Origin: a virus
DNA length: 20,028 bases
Virus record (IMG/VR): IMGVR_UViG_3300006929_000176
Location: 1 to 20,028 of that record
Direction: 5' to 3' (one strand)
Under the pieces are notes generated by a model. That model saw nothing but the letters and a program-made list of their open reading frames with translations. It was not told the DNA's origin and made no database searches. The position numbers and the translations under genes are program-made. Below are positions 1 through 6,957 of this stretch, piece after piece. The stretch's first letter is position 1. Each line of letters opens with the position of its first letter.

Positions 1-66
1 AATAGGTTATTAAATAGGTCGGGTCAAGTAGTATACGATGAAAAGACGCAAGAGTGTTTTGAGTAG
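1..66 (+). CDS. C-terminal end of an upstream gene (partial)
   Basis: The frame starting at base 1 is open for 21 codons and ends in TAG at 64-66, giving a tail that contains GQVVYDEKTQECFE. It would overlap the start of the dCMP deaminase gene by 29 bases, which is in keeping with the tight packing elsewhere. The fragment is too short to assign a family. It could also be a chance open frame, since the other two forward frames close before base 32. Confidence 0.3.
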   Translation, partial: NRLLNRSGQVVYDEKTQECFE

Positions 67-499
67 AATATCGTTTAATGATTTGTTTGTAGAAACAACA
101 AAGTTAGTTGCACAACGATCATCTTGTGTAAAAGCTAAACAGGCGGCTTTGTTGATCAAAGACAATAGAATAATTTCTTTCGGATACAATGGGCCACCGT
201 CTGGCTCTTTAAATTGTATAGATGATGGTGGTGAAGAAAAGTGTGGAAAAGATTCTAATGGGTCTTGTTTTATGGGTATCCACGCAGAACAAAATGCAAT
301 AGGTTATGCAGCTCGTAACGGTATTGATACAGAGGGTTGCATAATCTATTGTACTCAAACACCTTGTATAAGTTGTGCTAAACTTGTAGTAGCTGCTGGT
401 ATCAAAAGATTTTACTATATAGATGAGTATCGTATAGGTGATGGTAAAAAGTTTTTAGAGGTATGTGGAGTGCCAGTATGGAAGATAAAAAAACAATAG
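38..499 (+). CDS. dCMP deaminase (deoxycytidylate deaminase)
   Basis: This 153-residue zinc enzyme of the cytidine/deoxycytidylate deaminase superfamily should convert dCMP to dUMP, the precursor of dTMP, in the cytoplasm. The signature is clear: HAE at residues 82-84 (zinc ligand His82, proton-shuttling Glu84) in the string HAEQNAI, and PCISC at 109-113 supplying Cys110 and Cys113. An early NGPPSG segment (51-56) is typical of dCMP deaminases rather than plain cytidine deaminases. Extra cysteines at about 60, 69 and 77 may bind a second zinc, as in ComE-type members. Length is normal. The ATG at 38 follows an in-frame stop at 29-31, but its ribosome-binding site is weak, so translational coupling to the upstream gene is likely. 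It overlaps the next gene by 22 bases. Confidence 0.93.
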   Translation: MKRRKSVLSRISFNDLFVETTKLVAQRSSCVKAKQAALLIKDNRIISFGYNGPPSGSLNCIDDGGEEKCGKDSNGSCFMGIHAEQNAIGYAARNGIDTEGCIIYCTQTPCISCAKLVVAAGIKRFYYIDEYRIGDGKKFLEVCGVPVWKIKKQ

Positions 500-993
500 T
501 TGCAAAAATAAATGAATATATAGATTGGTTGGCAACACCCAATGAATCATTTGGTGGGTTCCCAATCTGCCCCTTTGTAGAAAAGGAAAGAGCTTCTGGT
601 AAATTAAAATATGAAGTTTTTAAGTTAAATAAAACAAAATCTATTTTTGAGATAATAGATGAGTGGGATGAAGAAGATGAATATACGTCTATGATAATCG
701 CACATCTGTCAGATATAAAAATGCATGAGTATAAAAACTTTCAGCATTGGGTTAATAAGGGTTTACGAAAAAGAAAGATGGGTTATATTAAAACTATTTG
801 TTTTCACCCCGATGACACCTTTAACGTAGGTGGCGTAGCCACACGTACAAAAGCACCATACTTTCTTATTAATGTTGCATATATTGATGAATTAAATAAA
901 TCACATTTAGCCTTGACAAACACTGATTATTTTGTTAAATTTAGTAAAGAGAATTTAGAGTATCTAAAAACCACTTTACCGAAAGAAGAATAA
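478..993 (+). CDS. DUF1415-like protein
   Basis: This protein of 171 residues has unknown biochemical function. I chose the ATG at 478 because GGAG (467-470) sits seven bases upstream; an ATG at 463 is too close to any ribosome-binding site. By eye three blocks resemble the bacterial DUF1415 family: GFPICPFV near the N-terminus (family pattern GLNLCPFA), CFHPDDTFNVGG in the middle (family FHP..F.), and TRTKAPYFLINV towards the C-terminus (family TNRSPYP.LHLL). The conserved Cys, the FHP block and the PY block all occur in the right order. It lies inside the operon with dCMP deaminase and overlaps the next gene by one base (TAATG). The family link is my recollection of the pattern and could be a remote similarity only. 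Confidence 0.6.
   Translation: MEDKKTIVAKINEYIDWLATPNESFGGFPICPFVEKERASGKLKYEVFKLNKTKSIFEIIDEWDEEDEYTSMIIAHLSDIKMHEYKNFQHWVNKGLRKRKMGYIKTICFHPDDTFNVGGVATRTKAPYFLINVAYIDELNKSHLALTNTDYFVKFSKENLEYLKTTLPKEE
913..941 (+). promoter_or_regulatory. possible weak internal sigma70 promoter
   Basis: TTGACA at 913-918 is followed after 17 bases by TAAATT (936-941), with TGT just before the -10 (extended -10 pattern). The -35 is preceded by AGCC, making AGCCTTGACA, the same ten bases that precede the two stronger promoters at 1475 and 11807. The site lies within the DUF1415-like gene, about 50 bases before the next start. The -10 is poor, so this may be chance. Confidence 0.28.
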
Positions 994-1466
994 TGAATAT
1001 ATTTTATTTAGATCCACACCCTGCTGTAGCCGCTCAACAATGTTGTGACAAGCATGTTGTAAAGATGATACTTGAGTCAGCACAAATGCTCTCTACAGCA
1101 CACCGTGTTCTTGATAAAAATGATAATGAATTGTTATATAAAGAAGCCCATAAAAATCATCCCTCTACTAAGTGGGTACGTGAGAGTCATCTAAATTATC
1201 AATGGCTATATGCTCATTTTGTTGCTCTTGGTGAAGAGTATACTGCACGTTATGGCAAAATTCATACGTCTATTACCAAACTCAAAACTATTCTTAAGTC
1301 TCCACCCAAACGTATTCCTCAAAAATTATTCTCAGAACCACCCAGTTGTATGCCCTCTGAGTATAAACAAAGCAATACAGTAGAAGCGTATCGTACTTAT
1401 TATCGCAATGATAAGGCAGATTTTGCTACTTGGAAAGAGCCATCAGCTACTCCTAGTTGGTGGTAA
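993..1466 (+). CDS. conserved phage protein, function unknown
   Basis: This protein of 157 residues has a highly recognisable N-terminus, with FYLDPHP at 4-10 and CDKHVVKMILESAQMLSTAHR at about 18-38. I know this pattern from conserved uncharacterised proteins of marine phages but do not know a demonstrated function. Further blocks are HPSTKWVR (56-63) and a Trp/Pro-rich C-terminus ending PSWW. The Cys-Asp-Lys-His cluster and two later histidines could form a metal or catalytic site, but this is speculation. No signal peptide or membrane segment is visible. The start overlaps the stop of the preceding gene by one base, so translation is probably coupled. It is the last gene before the promoter of the polymerase gene. 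Confidence 0.8.
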   Translation: MNIFYLDPHPAVAAQQCCDKHVVKMILESAQMLSTAHRVLDKNDNELLYKEAHKNHPSTKWVRESHLNYQWLYAHFVALGEEYTARYGKIHTSITKLKTILKSPPKRIPQKLFSEPPSCMPSEYKQSNTVEAYRTYYRNDKADFATWKEPSATPSWW

Positions 1467-1474
1467 AAAAAGCC

Positions 1475-1503
1475 TTGACAAAACCTAAAAGATTGTGTAT
1501 ATT
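1475..1503 (+). promoter_or_regulatory. sigma70-type promoter for the DNA polymerase gene
   Basis: A perfect -35 box TTGACA (1475-1480) is followed, exactly 17 bases later, by TATATT (1498-1503), a 5/6 match to TATAAT. The predicted start of transcription is near 1510, leaving a leader of about 20 bases before the polymerase ATG at 1532, with ribosome-binding site GAGAGGA at 1521-1527. The upstream A-tract and GCC, the -35, the spacing and the -10 are all repeated at 11807-11835. Confidence 0.75.
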
Positions 1504-1531
1504 ATGTATATAACTTTTAAGAGAGGAATAT

Positions 1532-4500
1532 ATGCGAGATAAGATAGACAGCTTTACCCATTTACATTTACATTCTGCTTTTGGTAGTCTCCAAGACGGT
1601 GTGGGAAAGCCAGCAGATTACTGTGAAAAAGCAGCAAACATAGGGCAGAAAGCGTTAGCGATTACAGAGCATGGTTCATGTGCCAGTCATTTTGCTTTTC
1701 ATCAAGCTGGTGAATCAACTGACACCCATATCATATATGGGAATGAATTTTACTTTACAGCAGACCATACTTTACGAGGTCTTACTGATGAAGAAAAGGA
1801 TGGGCTTACACCTACAGAAATAAGAGAAGCTAACAAGCTACGACTTCGTAAGTCACATTTATTGTTACTAGCAGAAACAAATGAAGGGTTGGAGAATATA
1901 TATAGGCTCAATTACCATGCGAATATGTCTGGATTTTATGGTAAGCCAACTATAGATATTCCTTTGTTGAGAAAGTATAACAAAGGTGTTATTGCAACAA
2001 CTACTTGTGTAATTTCCCCTATGGCAAGAATGTTGCAAAGCAAAAAGATAGATGATATGAGTGTGTGGTTTGAAGATATGCTTGAGATATTTGGTAAGGA
2101 TAGATTCTTTATTGAGTTACATCCACACGCTTTAGATATTCAGCGAGAATATAATCAAGTACTTATTGAAATGTTTAGAAAGAATTATGATGTAAAATGT
2201 TTGTTGGCAAATGATGTACATTATGTGGAACAAGATCACCATGAAACTCACAACTTCTTGTGGCGGCTTAATACTGATGGTAAGTTTGATGAAGCAGGTA
2301 TAGATAAGTTACACTTTGCCACAGAAGAAGAGATGATACAAAAGTGGTATGACTCCGGTATGGGAGATCTGATTGCTGATGAGTATTTGTATGAAGGAAT
2401 AGAATCTACAAAAACCATAGCTAATCGGTGTAATGCGCAGCTTGATGTTGATACCTTAAAGGAACCCAAGTTTAGTGTGCCAAGTGGATTTAATGACAGT
2501 AAAGCCTATATTTTAGACCTATTAAAAAAGGGTATGGAGAGTAAGGTAAAGAGTAATCTTATTCCCGAAGATGAAATTCCATTGTATATAGATAGGTTGA
2601 AAACAGAGTTGGATTTGATTGCAGATAAAGGTTATGTAGATTATTTTCTTATTACAAATGATTTTACACAATGGGCATATGAGAATGATATACTTATGTC
2701 ACCTGGCCGTGGCAGCGCAAGTGGTTCGTTAATTTGTTGGCTATTGGGTATTACACATTTGAACCCTATAAAATATGACTTATTCTTTGAGCGGTTTATG
2801 AATCCCGAAAGAATCAAGGAGCCAGACATTGACAATGATTTTCAAGACAACCGTAGACCGGATGTTAAAAATTATGTGGCCTCCAAATGGGGCGATGCTA
2901 ATATTGCTTCTGTGTGTGCCTATTCCCGTTATTCTGTTAATACTTTGTTTCGTGACTTGGCGAAAGATAAAGGCATTGACTTCAAACTTTCTAACAAGAT
3001 TGCGAAAACGATTAGCGGTCATATTTCATTAAACAAAGACCTAACAACTTTTACTGATTTGATGAATAGCAATAAAGAGGTAAGAGAGTTTATATCTTCG
3101 TTAGAGTCAAAAGAAGCTGAAGATTTCATTACAACTATTGATACCTTGATCGGCAATCTCAGAAATCAAACTATCGCAGGTGGTGGTGTTATTATATCGT
3201 CACAACCATTATATGATGTGATGCCGTTACGTAAATCAAAAGAAGGTGATTTGGTTACAGAATGGCAGATTGATGAGCTAGCAAAGATGAAGTTTCTTAA
3301 GATTGATATGTTAGGTCTTTCTACTTTGTCAGTGATTATGGAAGTGATGAAAAAGGTTGACATGTCTATTGAAGATATATATACGATGCCGATTGATAGA
3401 GATTTGTTAGATGAAGAAGAACAAAAGTATTATGACAAAGCATATGATTTGTTATGCGAAGGTGATACATATGGGGTGTTTCAGTTTGGGGGAGCAAACA
3501 TAACTCGTTGTTTACAGAAGATGGTACCACGAAACGTAGAAGACATTGCCGCGGTGAATGCGATCTATCGTCCTGGCGTTATTAAGTTGGGAGCTACTGA
3601 AGCGTTCCTTCGTAGAAGGAATGGTCAAGAAGAATCTACTAATGACCATCATCCGTTGTTTGATGATATTCTTAAACCAACTGAAAACATTATGATCTAC
3701 CAAGAGCAATTTATTCAGATGTTTAATTTGCTTGGCCTTAATTTTGGTCAAGGCGATATTCTGAGAAAGATAGCTGAAAGTATGGATCATAAAAAGTGTA
3801 ATGAGTATTTGGAAGAACACTTGTTTGCTCATCCCGACAAGATGGTTTTGTCGGTAGATGAAACACGAGCGGTAGCCAAGAAGCTGATTGACAACGCAGG
3901 TTATTTGTTTAACAAGTCTCATGCGATTAGTTATAGTATCTTAGCTTATTGGACTACTTACTTTAAGGCAAAGCATCCGGCAGAGTTTACGGAAGTAATG
4001 TTAAATGATCACTTGGGTGAGCATGAAGAGATTGCCTTAGGATTAACAATGGGGAGAAGGTTGTTAGGTGAGCCAGTAGTTAGTTTGGGTGATATAAATA
4101 CTTTCTCAAAGGGTTTCTCAGTTGATAAGGAAAACATTACTATCGGTGTAAAGAATATAAAAGGTTTGGGCGATAGTGTACTAAACAAGATAGAAAAGAA
4201 TAGACCTAGTGGTGGATGGTTAGACTTTACAGAGTTTTATACTGACAATATAGAGCTTAAGATGATTCCACACAATGCAATGCAAATACTTATCAAGTTG
4301 GGTTTGTTTGATGGGTTGATTCTGTGCGGAATGAAGTTAAGTAGAAAGGCGCTATGCGATATTACTGATGTGTTTAATCAATTCTCTTTGCAGACTAAGA
4401 AGAACTTTAAGGAGTTGATGGTTAAAATATTTGATGATGAAGATATTGTTTTTGACGATCTTCTTAATAGTAAGAAGGTGGGAAAGATTATGGATGTTTT

Positions 4501-4933
4501 TCATATTAACGTAGAAGAAGAGTATACTGAAAAGGAATTGATTGCTTTTGAGTTAGAGAACATTGGGTTTAGAGTTTCGGAAAACGCTGAGAGAATAGCG
4601 TTGATGAAACAAGTTGTTGGTAATTTAGAACTAGCCCATATATCTGATTACAACGAAGAGGAAGAAAACTCCCCACACTTCTGGACAAAGATTAGTACGG
4701 TAGAAATGTTAAAAACTAAGAAGGGAAAGCCGTATGCAAATGTTAGAGCAGAAGATGGTAGTAGTTTTAGAGTGTGGCATAACAAGCTACAGTATTGTGA
4801 AGACGATTTAATACCAGGTAAAATCATCGCTGTGAAGCTCCAATCGGATAATTTTGGTAGAAGTTTAGCATGGGATAGAAATAGTTTATTGAGTGAGGAT
4901 AATCTATTAAAGTTACAAGAAGAGTTATACTAA
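1532..4933 (+). CDS. dnaE: DNA polymerase III alpha subunit, DnaE type
   Basis: This replicative C-family DNA polymerase of 1133 residues is close to bacterial DnaE length. Domains in order: an N-terminal PHP domain with HLHLHS (10-15), TEHGS (45-49), GNEF (70-73) and a later ANDVHY; its metal-binding residues look intact, so a PHP proofreading exonuclease is possible. The catalytic core follows: PGRGSASGS from Pro391, the palm Asp432 and Asp434 in PDIDNDF, and the third catalytic Asp592 in FLKIDMLGL. GVFQF, YRPG, YQEQF and FNKSHAISY are the usual DnaE blocks. A helix-hairpin-helix-like IKGLGDS and a C-terminal OB-like segment (TKKGKPYANV) complete it. No separate DEDD exonuclease domain is present, so it is not PolC. 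It has its own promoter and ribosome-binding site. It probably copies the phage genome, with or without the host clamp. Confidence 0.96.
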   Translation: MRDKIDSFTHLHLHSAFGSLQDGVGKPADYCEKAANIGQKALAITEHGSCASHFAFHQAGESTDTHIIYGNEFYFTADHTLRGLTDEEKDGLTPTEIREANKLRLRKSHLLLLAETNEGLENIYRLNYHANMSGFYGKPTIDIPLLRKYNKGVIATTTCVISPMARMLQSKKIDDMSVWFEDMLEIFGKDRFFIELHPHALDIQREYNQVLIEMFRKNYDVKCLLANDVHYVEQDHHETHNFLWRLNTDGKFDEAGIDKLHFATEEEMIQKWYDSGMGDLIADEYLYEGIESTKTIANRCNAQLDVDTLKEPKFSVPSGFNDSKAYILDLLKKGMESKVKSNLIPEDEIPLYIDRLKTELDLIADKGYVDYFLITNDFTQWAYENDILMSPGRGSASGSLICWLLGITHLNPIKYDLFFERFMNPERIKEPDIDNDFQDNRRPDVKNYVASKWGDANIASVCAYSRYSVNTLFRDLAKDKGIDFKLSNKIAKTISGHISLNKDLTTFTDLMNSNKEVREFISSLESKEAEDFITTIDTLIGNLRNQTIAGGGVIISSQPLYDVMPLRKSKEGDLVTEWQIDELAKMKFLKIDMLGLSTLSVIMEVMKKVDMSIEDIYTMPIDRDLLDEEEQKYYDKAYDLLCEGDTYGVFQFGGANITRCLQKMVPRNVEDIAAVNAIYRPGVIKLGATEAFLRRRNGQEESTNDHHPLFDDILKPTENIMIYQEQFIQMFNLLGLNFGQGDILRKIAESMDHKKCNEYLEEHLFAHPDKMVLSVDETRAVAKKLIDNAGYLFNKSHAISYSILAYWTTYFKAKHPAEFTEVMLNDHLGEHEEIALGLTMGRRLLGEPVVSLGDINTFSKGFSVDKENITIGVKNIKGLGDSVLNKIEKNRPSGGWLDFTEFYTDNIELKMIPHNAMQILIKLGLFDGLILCGMKLSRKALCDITDVFNQFSLQTKKNFKELMVKIFDDEDIVFDDLLNSKKVGKIMDVFHINVEEEYTEKELIAFELENIGFRVSENAERIALMKQVVGNLELAHISDYNEEEENSPHFWTKISTVEMLKTKKGKPYANVRAEDGSSFRVWHNKLQYCEDDLIPGKIIAVKLQSDNFGRSLAWDRNSLLSEDNLLKLQEELY

Positions 4934-4938
4934 TGCAA

Positions 4939-4965
4939 GTTGATATTTATTATGTCAACGGAGAG
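4939..4965 (+). promoter_or_regulatory. hairpin abutting a ribosome-binding site
   Basis: GTTGATA (4939-4945) can pair with TGTCAAC (4953-4959) in a 7-bp stem containing one G-U pair, with a 7-base loop TTTATTA. The stem ends directly against GGAGAG (4960-4965), the ribosome-binding site for the gene at 4971. It may protect or present the site between the polymerase gene and its follower. No T-tract follows, so it is not a terminator. Confidence 0.35.
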
Positions 4966-4970
4966 ATTTT

Positions 4971-5585
4971 ATGGAGCCTTTAAAGCCAGATTTAAGAAAG
5001 TTTTCTATTGAAGAAATAGAAAGTAAGCCTGGAAGATTAGCTGCTCAAATAGTTTTAAATAGGCTTATTAAAAATGAATTTTATATGTGGTTTGTTGGAA
5101 ATGTAGATGGCAACCAACTTTATACGGTCACATTAAGTAATGAAGAAAAAGCTATTGTAGCTTTTACTGATGAGTATATTGCTTACAATTATATTAATCG
5201 CCGCAGCATTATAAGGCAAATTAATAGAAGTTTTGGCCCAAAAGTGGTGTTGGTTAATATGTCGTTACAAAAAATAAGTGAAATAATGCAGAACAATATG
5301 ACTGCCTCAATTTCTATGGGTCCAGATATGCTAACTCAACAATTAATAAAATCGCCTATAGAAACAGTAATAGTAAATCCTAATGATCGTGACTTTTTCA
5401 TTCCACTTAATATACCTTATATTATGCAATGTTATGATGGAGTAGAAAAGGGTGATTTAATTTCATTAGATACTGATGAAGAAAATAAAGAGTTATCTAT
5501 TTATGAGATTGATAAGGAATTAAAAAGATACGTTTTATGTCCGGATAATATGGGTGGTAGTATTTCGGAATCAGATGGGTTATAA
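4971..5585 (+). CDS. SseB-like domain protein (tentative)
   Basis: This cytoplasmic protein of 204 residues has no signal peptide or membrane helix. The middle reads as alternating strands and helices in the order seen in SseB-type domains: MWFVGNV (about 39-45), then IVAFTDEYIAYNYI (about 63-76), then VVLVNMSLQKISEIM, then TVIVNPNDRDFFIPL (about 134-148). The 'vaFT.e..a' and 'v.vNP' blocks are the ones that suggest SseB. SseB-type domains occur in bacteria and sometimes in phages, with no agreed activity. It follows the polymerase gene by 37 bases with a good ribosome-binding site (GGAGAG at 4960-4965), so it is probably co-transcribed with it. It is also the last gene before a terminator-like structure. 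The family assignment is weak; that it is a real gene is secure. Confidence 0.7.
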   Translation: MEPLKPDLRKFSIEEIESKPGRLAAQIVLNRLIKNEFYMWFVGNVDGNQLYTVTLSNEEKAIVAFTDEYIAYNYINRRSIIRQINRSFGPKVVLVNMSLQKISEIMQNNMTASISMGPDMLTQQLIKSPIETVIVNPNDRDFFIPLNIPYIMQCYDGVEKGDLISLDTDEENKELSIYEIDKELKRYVLCPDNMGGSISESDGL

Positions 5586-5592
5586 AATATAT

Positions 5593-5684
5593 GGGGTTAG
5601 CTACGAATATTTTTAAGTTGGATTATCTCCCACAAAGGTTTTTATCCAACATTAATTTAAGAATAGATGTAGCTAACCTTTTTT
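5593..5684 (+). terminator. two-stem structured RNA ending in a T-tract (terminator or small RNA)
   Basis: GGTTAGCTAC (5595-5604) pairs perfectly with GTAGCTAACC (5669-5678), and two further G-U pairs extend the stem to 5593 and 5680. TTTTTT follows at 5679-5684. Enclosed is a second stem, GTTGGAT (5617-5623) with ATCCAAC (5644-5650), which can be extended by TTAA/TTAA across a bulged A, around a 20-base loop (5624-5643). The long stem followed by six T's fits intrinsic termination after the gene ending at 5585. The enclosed 64 bases and second stem are more than a simple terminator needs. It sits just upstream of the next ribosome-binding site, GGAG at 5691-5694. Confidence 0.6.
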
Positions 5685-5699
5685 AATAAAGGAGTTTTT

Positions 5700-6074
5700 A
5701 TGATTGAGCAAGTAGAAGAAATTGTAGATGTTGAAGAAGATAGGCTAAAATATAGAGTGGAATATATAAGGGAAAATTTAATACAATTATCCCAAAAATT
5801 GCGAGAGCAGATTCCACAAGGCCTTACTGATGAAGATTTAACAAAAGATGGTACCTTTAAAAATTGGGTTGTGGTTAACTCTGTTTATGATGCATCAATG
5901 AAAGATGAAAGTGATGAAGGTTTTAACAGAATGCTTTATTATCTTTATGATAAGTCTAAAGGTAATATCGCTCGTCTAGTAAGCAATTATGACATTGACA
6001 TCAAGTTTAATTCTGCTGGTCAACTAGAAGATATTAAATTGATTGTATTAGAAGAAGAGGGATCTGATGAATAA
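5700..6074 (+). CDS. hypothetical acidic phage protein
   Basis: This unrecognised protein has 124 residues. It is strongly acidic (many Glu/Asp at both ends: EEIVDVEED near the start, LEEEGSDE at the end) and mostly helical by appearance, with a helical stretch at about 15-40. There is no signal peptide, membrane segment, cysteine motif or known catalytic motif. The ATG at 5700 has a clear ribosome-binding site (AAAGGAG, 5688-5694). It is the first gene of a run of short overlapping genes (5700-7364) and overlaps the next by 8 bases, so coupled translation is likely. Its expression may depend on read-through of the structured RNA just upstream. Confidence 0.75.
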   Translation: MIEQVEEIVDVEEDRLKYRVEYIRENLIQLSQKLREQIPQGLTDEDLTKDGTFKNWVVVNSVYDASMKDESDEGFNRMLYYLYDKSKGNIARLVSNYDIDIKFNSAGQLEDIKLIVLEEEGSDE

Positions 6075-6492
6075 GGATTCTATATCTAAAGATTTAGATG
6101 TTTTTATAAGTTTGTTAGGTGAAATAGATATGATAAAATCAGCGGTATCAGCGTTGGATAAGAGTACACATATAGCTTTATCGCAAGATGAGATTTCTAC
6201 GATATTAGGTAATTCTCGTTGTTTTAATATTTTAAAGCTAATAGAAAAACTTAATGCTGATATATCCCTTCTGAATGCCTCATACCTAAACTCTGCTGAG
6301 TTAGTAACCGAAGGGATAGATGATAAAGAAAAAAAAACTAGTAGTTGGTCACAAGATATAGCTGATGGTCGTAAAAAAATAGAAGATCAACAATCATTGA
6401 AAAAGCCTGTTGATAAGGAAAAGCAATCAGAAAATGAAATTATAACAAATATGCTATCTTATTTTAGAGAAAGGTTTGAAAAAAATGAGTAA
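6067..6492 (+). CDS. hypothetical phage protein
   Basis: This unrecognised protein has 141 residues. The first ~85 residues look like a helical bundle (leucine/isoleucine spaced in heptad-like fashion, FISLLGEIDMIKSAVSALD). Residues 90-125 are a charged, probably disordered linker rich in Lys, Glu, Asp and Ser, followed by a short C-terminal helix ending FRERFEKNE. No enzymatic motif is seen. It overlaps both neighbours by 8 bases. The architecture of helical domain, flexible linker and end helix would suit a protein-binding adaptor, but this is inference only. Confidence 0.72.
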   Translation: MNKDSISKDLDVFISLLGEIDMIKSAVSALDKSTHIALSQDEISTILGNSRCFNILKLIEKLNADISLLNASYLNSAELVTEGIDDKEKKTSSWSQDIADGRKKIEDQQSLKKPVDKEKQSENEIITNMLSYFRERFEKNE

Positions 6493-6724
6493 TATTCTAA
6501 CGCCCGATAAAGTTGATATGGCAGCAGAAGCAGAACCGCATGAAGTTTTATTTGCTATTCATAAAAGAATGGTTGATACAGAAAAATTAATGGTTGAGTA
6601 TAGAAATTATTCAAAGAATCAACAGGTGGAAGTTGAAATGTTAAAGGAACGTATTGTAAAATTGGAAGAAAGAGTTAAAGAAGATGAAGATGCTTGGAAA
6701 GAAGTTATGGAAAGGGCTAAGTAA
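6485..6724 (+). CDS. small coiled-coil protein
   Basis: Hypothetical protein of 79 residues. I chose ATG 6485 because GAGAAAGG (6467-6474) lies ten bases upstream. Residues 22-79 form a long amphipathic helix with heptad-like spacing (MVEYRNYSKNQQVEVEM, then LKERIVKLEERVKEDED), so a coiled-coil dimer is likely. The N-terminal 20 residues include a short acidic segment. It overlaps the previous stop by 8 bases and shares the final A with the next ATG. No function can be assigned. Confidence 0.7.
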   Translation: MSNILTPDKVDMAAEAEPHEVLFAIHKRMVDTEKLMVEYRNYSKNQQVEVEMLKERIVKLEERVKEDEDAWKEVMERAK

Positions 6725-6957
6725 TGCCATTAACCAGACAAGAAAGTATTGGATTAGGAGTTGGGGTGTTAAATATATGGGATAAATATGTTGATGCTCA
6801 TTCTATGAGACAACTTGATCTGGTTATTGGACAATATGTTGATGACAATGTTATAGCTTATGTACGACAAGAAGGTGCTGACGTAGGAATAAGAGTGGTA
6901 AAGATGGAAGAATTTAAATGCCTAAGAAAAAACCAAAGTATAATAAAAATAAAGTAA
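6724..6957 (+). CDS. hypothetical small protein
   Basis: This unrecognised protein has 77 residues. Its sequence suggests a small globular alpha/beta domain: a helix (VLNIWDKYVDAHSM) followed by strands around IAYVRQEGADVGIRVVKMEEF. The final 13 codons overlap the start of the endonuclease gene by 40 bases in another frame, the longest overlap in the window. Both frames look genuine, because the endonuclease has its own ribosome-binding site inside this gene. Translation probably begins by re-initiation after the preceding gene (TAATG junction). Confidence 0.65.
   Translation: MPLTRQESIGLGVGVLNIWDKYVDAHSMRQLDLVIGQYVDDNVIAYVRQEGADVGIRVVKMEEFKCLRKNQSIIKIK

Noticed and set aside
3357-3385. TTGACA with TATACG 17 bases later, inside the polymerase gene
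   Set aside because: The AGCC flank of the other promoters is absent, the -10 is poor, and no gene start lies nearby.
3512-3922. 136-codon open frame on the minus strand inside the polymerase gene
   Set aside because: It lies wholly within the conserved DnaE coding sequence, has no ribosome-binding site or recognisable motif, and every supported gene is on the plus strand.
5681-5699. pseudoknot between loop CTCC and the ribosome-binding site GGAG as a riboswitch
   Set aside because: Only four base pairs support it and no known riboswitch consensus is recognised, so it is mentioned only as a possibility under the structured RNA.
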